A stretch of 64,000 nt of DNA. Origin: Gnetum montanum (taxonomy: Eukaryota; Streptophyta; Gnetopsida; Gnetales; Gnetaceae). Shown here one piece after another: positions 35,360 through 47,545 of the stretch. Numbering within the stretch: the stretch's first letter is position 1; every line of letters begins with the position of its first letter. Both the position numbers and the translations under genes were made by a program. A model generated the notes under the pieces. The model had not been told where the DNA came from. It worked only from the letters and a program-made list of their open reading frames with translations, and did not search any database. The stretch lies in NCBI GenBank assembly GCA_015680685.1, contig MNCI01030085.1, forward strand, positions 140,397-204,396, read 5' to 3'.

Positions 35360-38300
35360 CTAAGGTACAACTGGAGGAGGAAGGAGAGCATCTCCAACAT
35401 CATCACTATTGGGGTCATTGTTGTCACCTAGTACGTATAACATAATAACATAAGTATAATCAATAATCAACACAATATGAAACCAAATTAAATTAAATCA
35501 AACCAAAAAATAAAACATGATGAAATAAAACAAAAAAAACTTGGAAGGACTCAAGTATAAGATTCTCTGTGGGGAAGCTCCAAAGGCCAACCTCTAAATG
35601 ATGGAGGATTTGCTCATCGGTCAGGTGGGCCCAGTCCACCTTCCCAAGATTCATGCAAGTTAGGATGTTACTCTCATCAATCTTAGTCCATATGGGTGAC
35701 TACCATGATCATGTGGCAGTAGTCACCTCCCCAAAAGTAGTAGAGACTTGAGGAGTTGAGGAATCAGCAACTGTCAGAGAGCTTTCAAATAGTTTAAAGA
35801 TGTTTTCTACTTGAATTCCCTTCATGAATAGCTCCAACTTGTATCATTTGGTGGACTCCTCCTACAACCACTTAAGATAGGCCTCACATTCCACCTTATA
35901 CTTCTTCTTGTGGTATTTTTGTGCTTGGCCCCACTCAAGGACCTAGGCACAATAATCTTTCCACTCCTTGGCCTTAAGAGCCAGTAGGTCCATTTGTACC
36001 TTTTTCTTTGTGACCTCCCTAGCAAGAGCAACCTTGTCATGTATGGCAGTCAAATAATGTGGCCATGTTATCTCCTTGGTTCATAAGGAGTCTATTTTAG
36101 CCACTTGGGCTTCCATGAACCCCTTACAATCTTGGAGATCCCTAATCAGCTTAGCCTACCTCTTAGTTTCTCTTTCCAATGCTACAACTCGTTTTGATAA
36201 AAAATCATTTGAACATTGGCACTCCCATGAAGTTTTAGCAAATGAAAGTACACATCTAGTGGTACTTTCATACAACTTATGTGAAACATTCTCCTCCTTG
36301 GGAAGTAGGCTAGGTGATGAACCAATCTCCATGGCATGATTAGAACACCATCCAATCTTAGATACTGCAAAGAAGATAATAATCAAAGACACATATTAAA
36401 AATAATAAGCAATAAAAATAATCAAAAAACTTCTAAACCAATGAGACCACATAACCATAAAACTTATATGAAACAACATAGAATGCGTAAAAGATGTAAA
36501 GACCATTGAAGGTGAAATAAACTAAGGTTGTTACCAACATTAAGAGTAGTTTGTTGCAACTAATCAATCATGTCTTTGGCTACCCCACACATGAACTTCA
36601 TTTTATCGAGAACCTCTACACATGGTTTCATGCGGAATGTAGAGGTAGAGGTACCTTGTTGGGGATCAAAAGCTGCAATAGGCATAACTATAGATTATAT
36701 AGTTAAAACAAAGCTTTAAACATGAAAACATAAAATCTAACACATAAGAATGAAATTCCTGAATACTTGGGATGTCATCAAAGATGATAACACATCAAAT
36801 ATAGCATCAAGGTCATCCAATGCAACTTTTGATAATCACTCATCCTCATGTCACTATAGGAACTCCTCCTCTAGGTGTTTTTGCTGTTCCTCTATCACTA
36901 TTGCTTGAGTTGTCAATTCTTGTTTCTTATCTAGAAGAACAACAAAGATAAAACATAGAACAATTCAATACATTTTACCTAAAAAAAATAATGACATAGC
37001 ATTATAATGTAAAATATAAACTGAAAAATAACTTAAAATGAAATAAACTAAAACATACCTATGACCACATTATGAACCTAGCCAAGTTTAATCACAAGCC
37101 TCCTCTTCATGGGTTACTCAGTAACTGGTGCTACTTCCTCAACCATAGGCATCTTTAGTTTCACCCTTGCTACTCCATCAACTTCAGCTCATAACTCGTT
37201 AGCCCTCTGAACATTCCCTTAGTCAATGTGAGATTCAATCCCCATGCTATTAGGGGAAGCATAATGTACACCACTAAAATGCTTAGTGGTAATAGATAGT
37301 GATTCCCCAACATGCTTTGATGGATTCTAAGCCTACATTATGGGATAAATGAGTTTCACCCAAGCCTTAGAAAGTTGGGATGGGTCTTGGCATATCCATC
37401 ATCCATCCCTCTACACTACCAAGAACTCTACAAACCTTCTTATATATGCTACGAGAAATGCAAAGTTCATGTGGCATTTCATTGTAAGGTTCTTCTAGAG
37501 TTTTAGGATCTTCCCACATAGCCTAGAAATCAAATGAGCAGTCCAATTAAATTAAGCATCCTTGGTGAAGACCTTCTTCATGGTCCATCCATGTTTAATT
37601 CCCATGATCTTTCCTTATGATGACAACTTAGAAGATGCTTGGAAATGGAACAAGTGATATGCCTCTTTAGCCTTTGTAACCCAAAAATGGTCTAAAGACA
37701 ACCCCTTGTGACTGTGATGAGAGTTTAGCCACTCTACCACTTTCTTGAGGGATGTTAAAGAGCTCACTAAAGGTGGATTCATTAATGACCAGGGTGAAAC
37801 ACACATCATGAACATGGATGAAAAACTTCTTGACTCCTTTGTTAAAAGAGTCAATGATGTTCACCATCTTCATGGTAGGGATGATTAGGTGATGGGCCAT
37901 GAAAAGATCAAAAAAACGTATGTTTGCTTGGATGTTTCTAGGCACCTGACTAGCCAACCATTATTGTGTCAAATCCACCTTACCAAACTTGAGGATAAGA
38001 GTGTTCTCAGAGCATCCTAAAGTAATCAAGGTGATGGTAGAGGAGGAGGTGGCCCCTATAACACAACAAAAGGCCAATTAGCTTAAGCATAGGCACATTG
38101 CATAAAATTAAGAAAATAACAAGTGTTCAATTAAAGCTAAGTTTATAGACATAGAAATGAAACCATTTAAATAATTAAAGCCTAAATAACCTACAATTAT
38201 GTAGTCATGAAAATTTTTACATAGCATAAAGAATAAAATAAAATATTACAAAAAAAAACAAGAATTTTTACTTTGCTTGTTTAGTGAAGGTAGTGTGGAG

Positions 38301-38949
38301 ACACTAAGGGGGATACATGTCTCTTCACTAAAATTAGGGATTCCCCACCAACTATGGATTGTCCCATTTGCCAAGAACCTATGATGGGCTTTGGCATAAC
38401 ATGTGGTATACGTATTAGTTTCATCTTTGAGCTACTCCATCACAGTGAGCCTCACCACTTAGCCTTTAGTAAATATTGCCAATGCTATTTGGGCTATGGA
38501 CAAGAGCTAGTCACTCTTGATCAACCCATGGTCATCCAACCTGTACTTGTAAGCATGTCAATCAAACCAAAAAACCATCAAGCCAAAATAGGCAAGAAAA
38601 GAAAAAAAATCTTAATTTTACACTTACCCCTCCAAATGGTAGACAGTGCCAGGAGGGTTCCGAAATAATGTGTTGGCACGATGACCAATCAGTAGTGTGT
38701 TTTTCATATTATATTGGATGAATTTGGGCATATCCTAGATTTTGGAAAACTTGCATGTCCCTCTAGTGTATATTCCTTTGAATGTTTTACCCTCAATGTG
38801 AGTTTGAGGATCATCAATTGTAAACTTGATGATCATGCAAGCAGAGTGAGGTAGCAAGGTTTTGACAATGATTGTCACTATCTTCAAAACCAAGTAAGAC
38901 CATACCATCACACTAAAGTTTTGGAGCAAGTAGGTCAAGAATTATTTTT
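35360..38949 (-). pseudogene. Antisense multi-exon ORF of element D, main part
   Basis: Same unknown protein as 21900-25454, on the strand opposite to D gag and pol. Exons on the minus strand: 38949-38628 (cut on the left by element E), 38540 to about 38270, 38055-37059, 36930-36767, 36672-36535, 36364 to about 35550, and 35427-35360 ending in TAG. Splice signals: GTAAGT at 38627, TACAG at 38541, TTATAG at 38056, GTATGT at 37058, TTCTAG at 36931, GTATTC at 36766, TTGCAG at 36673, GTAACA at 36534, TTTGCAG at 36365, TACTAG at 35428. Intron 1 is 87 nt here and 85 nt in A. Recognisable segments: FFDLFMAHHLIIPTMKMVNI, MKPCVEVLDKMKFMCGVAKD, then coiled coil. Some stops are present. Confidence 0.7.
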
Positions 38950-39835
38950 TGATGATCGGTGAAGGGTACCCCTACATCCAACCATATGAATCATAGAGCA
39001 CTCATGCATGATCCAGTGGAATTCGGTGGACTTTCTAGTTTCTAGTGCACTAGTCTTCTAGGAAGTGAATTTTATCCTAATAGTTGTTCAGTGTCTTCCC
39101 AATTATAATTGTGAAGTAAAAAGGTATGGTTAAGTTTAATTGAGGCATATCATTTTTATCATTTTATGTTTTATGTTCTTTGGAGCTTGAAGAGAGAGAA
39201 AAAGTAATTTAATGACTAATTTGGTTTAACTAACTCACCGATCTCTAACTAGTCCTAACATAAGCATCAGGTCCCACTTTTTGTACATGTCCTAAACCCA
39301 CATATCCACTACTAGGTTACCAAGTGCTACACCACTGGGCATACTAAGCGATAACGTTGCTAAGATTGCCAAGCGAATACATGTTACGCTCGAAGCAGTT
39401 GTACTTATGTATTTAATCTATCTAGCTTATCTCGCTTAATTAGCTTAATTACTAGAAAACATTAAATATATAACTAAAAACATTAAATGCATGAATAAAA
39501 TAGCTAAAATTTATAGATTGTTGCAAGGTTTATCAAGAAGCTCATCTTTATCATCATACACACTATCGGGCTTAGGTACAACAATGCTCAAATAAAGATC
39601 CATTCACTTAATGACTCTTGCTACGGGTACTCAGGAAATATTCTAACTTTCAAATGGAAAAATTGCAAGAGCTTTGCTATTTCTATGAATCTATTACCAT
39701 AAATGTGGTTGGTGAGTGGATATTTATAGGCAAGAATAGACCCTACATTGATGGGGCCTAGTCAATGCATGAAATGATGCATTGATAGGGTCTAGTTGAT
39801 GGGGCCTTGTCAATGCAACCAATCGTGACTCATCA
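38950..39835 (-). repeat. 3' LTR of element E with polypurine tract
   Basis: 886 bp, plus-strand ends TGATGATCGG and GACTCATCA. The TATA box on the minus strand is GCCTATAAATATCC (39719-39732). Immediately right of it, TACCCCCACGATTG is the complement of the polypurine tract (39836-39843). The U3 here has GTTGATGGGGCC repeats rather than GATATC arrays. Confidence 0.85.
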
Positions 39836-39989
39836 TACCCCCACGATTGAATGAAAAATTTTCCTTGAGTTTTTTTATAAAATTGGAAAGCTATGGAATT
39901 ATTGATTGACTATTAACAAAACAATCTAACTTGACAAAACTAGTTGCCCGAGTGTATAGATCAACACATTACAAAAATTATGGTGTTCA

Positions 39990-42940
39990 TGACACAAAAT
40001 TGAACACCATGACATGACTCTAAAAAATTTTGATAGCGGTTCCTTTGACGACATGAAGGTAGTGAAAACAATCAGACAGTCCCAGGCGGTGGAGATTCTT
40101 GAGGCTTTGAAGAACCTTCACCAACTTCAAGCATGTGTAGTGGCTAAGATAGCTATGGTTGTCCTACTACTACTACAACTTCTAGCAGGAGGTGAAAAGC
40201 ATATAGCAATGCTTTCATTTTCTCCTCCTTACTCTTGGGATCATGCATGATCCACATAACTTAACTAATGTGGGTCAAAATGGGCACATACCAAGGATAG
40301 GGAATTACTAGGAATAGCTCCTTGTCATTGATGAAGGAAGTAGTGAATTGTTTATGCTCGATGTTGAATGCTCTAACTGCATCTTTTAGCTCCTAGTCAT
40401 CATTCATTCTCTTGGCCAAGTTCTTGGTAGTTGATCATTGATTAGTGAATCATGCCCTAAGAACTTCAAGTTTAGCATTTTCCATCTTAAGCTTTTACAG
40501 CAAGTACGAGCTGGCCACCTACTTTTCAAGTTCTAACCACAGCTGTCTAGCACTTAGCATCACTAGGTTTGCATAGTGGAGATTGGCTAATTCCATATAC
40601 TATATCATTTCTTCAATTTGCAACTCCTTCAAGAGGATCTCCACTCTGTTATAGGCATCTATTCCATCAATGATGGGCTATTATACCTCTCTTTGTTACT
40701 GGAGTTATTAGAGGGCCTTGTTTACTTTTTCCTTAGCCATTTGAATATGCTTCTCATTTACTTTCTTCTATAGGAAAACTTGATTTCTATAGTGATTCTT
40801 GACTCTTTCAAATTTAAGAGCTTTTTTTTTCTAGGCAACAATCTCAATGGAAAATTTCTAGTGTAAGGCTTGAACTTCCTCCATAGACAAATTATGATTC
40901 TCCACAGCCAATTTTCTTAATTCTATATTTACCTTGGTGAACTACTCCTATTTTTAATGAATGAATTCCTACATCTATTATTTTAGTGCATCAACATTGC
41001 ATAGGTGATGATTTTCTATAGTTAGTGATTCATGTTCTTGGTGCATCTAAATCAAATATTTTTGAACCAGGTAGGTCTTTGCTTTTGCTATGGATTGGTT
41101 GAATATGGTTATCATCATTTCCTCCTCAACATATTTTAATCATTGTTGAAGTTGTTGAAAAGCTTCATCTCTAGTTATTGTTGGGCTGAGAAGTGTGAGA
41201 TCAATAAAATGGACATGCAATTTAGTAACTTTCATAGCCAAGCATTGGTTTTGTGCTTGAGCTGTTTCAAGTTACCCTTTCAAAATGATGCATTTGTTCT
41301 TTGCTTCCAATATCTCCAACTAGGTTGCAATAATATTATTCAAAAAATTAAAGATAAATGGAATTAGTTACCTGGTTCTCGCTAGTTGATTTAGTAACTT
41401 TTCATGCTAGGCTACATTCAATCTTTCGCTGATCATGCTTATGGATGTCTACACATCTTGAAGCTTAGATACATCTAGTACAGATGCCATAAGTGCATTA
41501 AGTACTTTTACAATTTGGTTAGCAACTACTTTAGCAACAGTCTCCAATCCTTGGTGCTGCATCATCAATATAGTTTCTCCCTTGTCTCCTCTAAGCATAC
41601 CAAAAAGAAGGCAACATTCCGAGATATTTCTAGGAATAAATGGTGTTGAGATAGAGACATCATCACCTCTAGGGCACTAGAATTCAATCTTGTGGGAAAA
41701 TGAGTTCATTGAGTAGAGAATATCAGTCCACCTCTTTCCATTTAGCTAATTTTCTAAGCCACCTCATTAAGGTAACTCATCATAGATCAATATATAGATG
41801 GGTCTCTACCACTCATTCCTACATGTTACTCCTACTCACACAAGAGTTGTTCTTAGATTTCATGCAACTACTCAATGGCTATGCAAGCCTCTGCCATTAT
41901 TTCTTAACTGATGGAGGTGGTGGTTTATGCTCCCCTTCTTTGGCCATGGAAAGTGTCTTGTCCTTTATCATTTTAGACCATAAGGCTATAGGAGTATGCC
42001 TTATTATGTCCTTTGCATAGTAGATGATCCTTGCCATTTTGCAAAGTTTCTTGATGAGGCATGGAAAAGGCAAGGTTTTCTTTCCATGTTCATTTTCTTT
42101 GAAGCACTTCTCAATCTCTAAAGATATCAATTATGGAAGATTCACTAGAAATCTCCCACTTAGCGTTGCGCATGCTCATGTAGAAAAGGTAGTCACCTTG
42201 TTGGTCCTCATCTTCAGATTGAGGTGATATGCTGCTATCTTGAAGTATAGGTGTTCCGTTGGTGTGAGTGCATCAAATTCCTTACAGTCAACCCCATAAA
42301 ATTGTTGGATCCACTCCTTTCTAGCCTCAAGGTCAGCTTGTGTAGATAGCTTTGCTAATTATGTCCTAGAATTAGGCAACCCAAGAACTTGTGCGATAAC
42401 TTTAGTTGAGTAGCACAGCTAAATGTCCTTAATCTTCACTATGAATCCTACCCTTCTATTGTTCCAGAAGAGGTACATCTCTTACATGTACCACTCCCCA
42501 CTAAAATTGATGATTGGCCACATGGGAGAGGTTTGCAATTGTGTTTTCACCTCTATTGGAGCATGCTCTAAGAATGGCCCAAAGTTTAGCTTCTAGAGAA
42601 CTGAGTGTTGGATATCATGGGGTCTGATGGTGTCAAGACAGGCTTGTGTTAATGTGACTTCAAGCCTTAGTATGGGTCTTGGTGCTTTTCCATGCTATGA
42701 TTATTCTATTGCAACTTCTTCTTCATGAATCTTTCGAATAGATTCCACTTCAGGAACCTCTCGAAGAGGTCCTATTTCATGGGTTTCTTCTGGCTAATCG
42801 TGGGCCTGTTCTTGTTGGCCCTTTCTAGTTTTGGGCCATTTCTCCTTTGGTTTCAATGGTCCTTCCTCCTATGATCATTTTGATCTTGGCACTATCTATA
42901 ATCACAACATGACCATGGGTTAGCAATTGTTGTGTACCAT
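39990..42940 (-). pseudogene. Extra (env-position) ORF of element E
   Basis: The sense ORF after integrase begins around 42930 on the minus strand. The first domain resembles the putative plant transposon protein domain found in Athila ORFs: KVIAQVLGLPNSRT, EARKEWIQQFYGVDCKEFDA, TFSTWACATLSGRFL, KTLPFPCLIKKLCKMARI (about 42430-42030). A charged, probably coiled-coil part follows to about 40000, ending near YPWYVPILTHIS. I see no clear signal peptide or membrane anchor, so an envelope function is not supported. Stops are scattered, though 42130-41897 is open. Its role in Athila elements is unknown. Confidence in the domain is moderate, since it rests on memory of the family. Confidence 0.6.
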
Positions 42941-45009
42941 GAAACAATTGGGATACCTTATCTCCTTAGAATAGTTACACCTGTCTAAGTTGTGATTATG
43001 ATTGATTTAATCAATTGTAATCATTATTTAATATGTGTTTTAATGTTAATAAGTCATCTAGAGGGTTTTGAAAGGGTTAACTCTAAAAAATTGATGGTTT
43101 CATATCATTGTATTCATTAACCCTTTGAGGAAGTTAGAAAAATTATCAAAAAAATTTATCAAAAACCTTAAGGTTTGTGGCCCCCACAATAAAGAGCTTA
43201 CATTCAGTAGTTGTAGGATCAAAGAATAGAGTGATTTGGACAAATTGTTGAAAAGTTATGGGCTCTAAAAAATGGCAAAGCTCTCCTCTTGTTATGAAGC
43301 AAATGACAAAAATTTATAAATTATGCAGTGGTATATATAGAGTTTTTAGCTTGCATTGACTAGCTACGTCGACTAAGCCTAGTTAATGTCGTTGTTAATA
43401 ACTGTTGATTTTTGTTGACTTACATTAATTTTGCTAAAATGTTGAAAATATAAGGAGTTTTTAAGTGAAATTGAAGTCAAATGGAAGCTCAAAAAGTTAC
43501 AAACATGATGAAGATAGTGGAAGAGGATGTTGGAACTTAGAAAATTAAAAAATTGAGAAAATGGTTTAGAGAATGAATTTAATAAGAGTTTAAGAAGCAC
43601 AAAGCAGGATACAAAATGGTATATGTGAAAGATAGGATTGTAGTAGTGTCTAAGGTAAGGAACTTAACTATTCAAACTAAGAGATATGCAAGTGGGTCCT
43701 CCCCATAGTAGACACATGTTCTTTTTGCCCTTGCATAACCTCAAATAAGGAGTCTATGGGCCCCACAATTGATTTAATGGTCATGAAAAGTTAAGGGCCA
43801 ACCTAGAAGAATCTATCCAAGAATTCCAACATATCAAACTAAGACATTGAGCATAACATAAAAACTAGTAGTGAGGTGAGAAATGGCAGCATAGATGGAT
43901 GACTGAGAAGGTGGGATAGAATCCCAAATTGAGGTCACAAGAACTCCCTTGTGAAATTTATGTTTAAAATAATCTAAGAAGATCCATCCTTAGTCTAGAC
44001 CAAAACCAACCTCTTTTAGTGACTTTACATTATCACTCCAAGATTGATTCACCCCCTCGGGACATAAGAGTGCTCCTACAAAACAACCATTGTTCCATAA
44101 AGAGAAGGAAAAAGAAGTAGAAAGTAAGAGAGGGCCTTAGTTAGAGGGGACCTTCAGGCATGGGTAACATGCCTTTTTAGGCCCATAACTAGTGCTTGTA
44201 GCCTGTTTATTTATCTAAGGATTGTGCTTTGAATTCCCATCATGTTTTTCTTTTTAGATGGAAACCAAACCATGCAAAGACTTATTTGACTTCTTGTAGT
44301 GGTTGACATGGAAAGGTAAGTAGTCTATGAGAAACACCTAAGCACTCAAGTAAGTAGAAGTGTATAAAGAGTATTGAGTCCCCTTGAAGTCACACCCTAT
44401 ACAAACCTTTAAATCCTTCCCAATTTTAGAAACTACCAAGGTCATCAATTTATTAAAAGTTTCTTTAATGAAAGGGACCTCAAACTTCCAGAAAAAGGAA
44501 AACCATAGAGTTTGTGGATGGGTGAATGATGTGGACTCACTGCTTGTTTCATGAATAATAAACCATGTCATAGTCAGATGTCAAAATTCAAGAATAGAAA
44601 CTAGACATTGATAATCACAACATTAAGCACAAACCATAATTAGCAAACAACAATAGTGGCATTGTGTCCTGTGGCAATAAAGCACTTTTATTTGCAAAAA
44701 TAGTGAAAATTCACACACAAAAATAAAATAAAATAAAGTAGATAAAAAGTATAAAATATTCAAGAAAGATAAAGCATACTAACACTATTGTAAAATAAAA
44801 ATGAGAAAATGGATAAAAATCAACAAAGTGTAAAACAAAAAGGAAAAAAAATAAGGAGCCATATGTGTTATTAGCATGGGTGGCCATCTCCCCCACAACT
44901 AAGTTGAAAGGAGGAGGTCCAAAAAATTGAACGTGGTTGTCCATTTTCTAAGGTATTTGTTGCACTAGCTTGCTTGGGCTCATGGAAAGACTTTACTTAT
45001 TAGATGTCG
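42941..45009 (-). other. Non-coding block between integrase and extra ORF of element E
   Basis: Shares blocks with P and G: GTGGGTCCTCC (43693), AGGCATGGGTAACATGCC (44157-44174), ATAACTAGTGCTTGTAGCC (44183-44201), an A-rich tract (44700-44840), and CCATCTCCCCCACAACTAA (44884-44902). No gene is supported; short frames are broken and unconserved. Confidence 0.6.
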
Positions 45010-46090
45010 ACCAACTACTTTTTATTTGGGCTCTCAGGTTTGTATATTAGCATGGCCCTAGAGGAAAAGGTATGATCAATTATATAAGGTTCCTCCCACA
45101 ATGTCTGGAACTTTGTCTTCTAGGGTATGTGTGTGGGATTCCAGTAGAGAATGTTATCTCCCAGTTGAAGTTTTACTTTTCATATTCTAAGGTCATGATG
45201 TTACCTGTTGAATGCCTTGTGCACTTCATTCACATATAAGGCTACTAATCAATTTTTATCTAGCATATTTAGGTTTATCAATATTTCTCTTTATGCTAGA
45301 CTTAGGTCAAGGTCTAGATCACAGGCTATTGAGAGTGTACAAAGTTCGGATTAAATCAAGATCATTGGAAGTTTTTTGTATACTAGCTCATAGGGAGAGT
45401 AGCTAAGAGTAAGTTTCCATGTTGAGTGATAGGCCTAAAGGGAATTATTGAGTTTTATGCTCTAGTATTTCCTATAATTACTTATGGTCCTTGTTAGGAT
45501 CTTTATGATCTCCCTCTTAATTACCTTTGCTTGACTGTTGGCATGGGGGTGATAGGGTGTTGTTAATTTATGTTCGATCCCCAAGTGTTGCATAAGTTTT
45601 TTAAAGGTGATACCTGTAGAGTAAGTTCCATTGTCAGAAATTAGTACATATGGCACTTCAAATCTACTTACAACATTTTTTTGTACAAATCTAGTAGCAT
45701 TGGTTGATGTACAATCGGTAACAACTGCTGCTTTTATCCATTTGGTGTAGTAGTCAACTTCTACAATGATATATGTCTTTCCATTAGAAATGGGTGTGAT
45801 AGGACCCATGAAGTCTACGCCCCATATGTCAAAGGGCTCCAATAGTTGAACCCACTGTTGAGGATCCTTCATTTGAGGAGTCATCCCACCATCTCTTTGG
45901 TAACGTTCACAAGATCAAGCAAACTAGTTTGCATCCCTAAACATTGTAGGCCAATAGTATCTTGCCATCAAGATTTTTATGGTTATGCATCTCTCTACAT
46001 AGTGGCCTTTGCAAGGGCCTTCGTGAGCATCCTAGGAAATGCATAGTTGATCCACATCAGGGACACACTAACAAGCTAGGCCACTAGCAC
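45010..46090 (-). pseudogene. pol: Integrase of element E
   Basis: The zinc-binding part reads HEGPCKGHY, ARYYWPTMFRDAN and SCERYQR (about 46040-45900), with the last Cys changed to Tyr. The core, open at 45884-45462, reads FDIWGVDFMGPI, then VLISDNGTYSTG, then YHPHANSQAKVIKREI. The first two catalytic Asp residues are kept, but the Glu expected in (A/S)Q(A/V)E is Lys. A C-terminal region (VKLQLGDNILYWNP, about 45180) leads to about 45010. It would insert the element DNA, but the Glu to Lys change and stops make it inactive. Confidence 0.85.
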
Positions 46091-46359
46091 ACACCTTGTA
46101 GAGGTGTCTGTTGATTTCCATAAAATACTTTGCCTAATGAAAAAACTGTTATTTCTTCCTAAAGTTCAAATCTTGTGGCATCTCTTGAGTGAGAAGGCAA
46201 GTGAGAATGCCATAATACCATTTTGTTTCTATGGGCACTTGGTCATTTATTGCTCTTGTAAAGAGGAGTTCATCTGGAAATTGATCAAAGAGCAAGCTTT
46301 CCTCTTTTTTTTTTTATCCCATCTTACCCAAGAGAGGTGATCAATGATCACATTATCAA

Positions 46360-46870
46360 TCCCTTTCTAATCTACCATTGTGAGATAGAATTCCTGCAAG
46401 ATCATGAGCCATCGTATAATATGGGGGCTCATCATTGACCTATTCATTAGGAAGAAGATGGCATCGTGATCTATGTACACAAATACTTTATATCCAAGCA
46501 CATAGTGCCTAAATGTCTTGAGAGCATACACCACTTCCATCAATTCTTTCTTAGTTGTGGTGTAATTCAACTGTCCATCCACAATGCTTCAGCTCATGTA
46601 AGAATGACACCCAAAGCATAATTAGATGCATCTATGTAAGCACATTTCTTATCATCCAACTACATAAACACAACAGCCAAAGCATAATTAGATGCATCTA
46701 TCATTATGTGGAATGGTTTGAACTAGTCTGGTGCTTGTAGAATTAGAGTTTCTATAAGTTTTTCCTTCAACTTTTGAAATGCATGTTCATACTCCTTGGT
46801 CTAGATGAATGGAGAATCTTTCTTCATAAGCTTAACGAAAAAATTTGTGATTTTAGAGAAATTATCTATG
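46360..46870 (-). pseudogene. pol: RNase H of element E, with a tandem duplication
   Basis: Reading the minus strand: FKPFHIMIDASNYALAVVFM, then DDKKCAYIDASNYALGVILT, then YTTTKKELMEVVYALKTFRH and KVFVYIDHDAIFFLMNR. The first catalytic Asp motif (DASNYAL) occurs twice because about 70 bases around 46600-46710 are duplicated in tandem. The Glu (KKELMEV) and the second Asp (YIDHDA) are also present. The domain follows RT directly, as in gypsy polyproteins. It removes the RNA strand during replication. Stops flank the open part. Confidence 0.8.
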
Positions 46871-46879
46871 AATCACCCA

Positions 46880-47545
46880 TAGTAGCTAGTGTGTCCAAGA
46901 AATGATTAAACATCTTTAACTGTCTCTGGTTGGCATGTGATTCCTTGGATGGCCCTTATTTTTTCTAGGTCTAACTCAATCCCTACCTAAGTAATTCTAT
47001 GTCCCAATACTATGCCTTCTTAGACCATTAAATGGATTTTTTGCCAATTAAGCCTAAGGTTTATTTAAACATGTTTGTTTAGTACTTGCTCAAGGTGATC
47101 CAGGGCTTACTCAAATGTATCTCCATATGTAGAGAAGTCATCCATGAAGACTTCTACCCTACTACCAATTTGTTGTTGGAAAATACTAAGGACCAGACAT
47201 TGAAATGTTGTAGGGACGTTACACAAATCAAATGGCATCTTACAATATGTAAAAGTCCCCTAGGAACTTGTGAATGTTGTCTTGTTCTAATCTTCTAGTG
47301 CAATTTGGGTTTGGTTATAACCACTATAATCATCCAAGAAGCTATAATAGCAATGCCCAGAGATAGTGTCCAACACTTGGTCCACAAATGACAATGGGAA
47401 ATGATCTTTAAATATTGGCATATTCAACAACCTGAAGTCAATGCAGACCTTAGCTTCATGGCTAGGTTGGTGTAAATACAATGTTGGAATATCCTTGAAT
47501 TAACTCCTGTCAATTGGAATATGACCAAGCAAAGGTTGTTGCCAC
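46880..47545 (-). pseudogene. pol: Reverse transcriptase of element E
   Basis: The open part at 47481-47287 reads KVCIDFRLLNMPIFKDHFPL, FVDQVLDTISGHCYYSFLDD and YSGYNQTQIALED. After a frame break comes KTTFTS.GTFTYCKMPFDL, then the catalytic box VEVFMDDFSTYG (FMDD at 47148-47137). The order and spacing match plant Ty3/gypsy RT. It copies the element RNA into DNA. The catalytic Asp pair is kept but at least one frameshift and several stops are present. Confidence 0.85.

Noticed and set aside
41700-42020. Plus-strand frame of 106 codons with hydrophobic runs
   Set aside because: It is the reverse of the extra ORF of element E, whose minus-strand frame has a recognisable domain.
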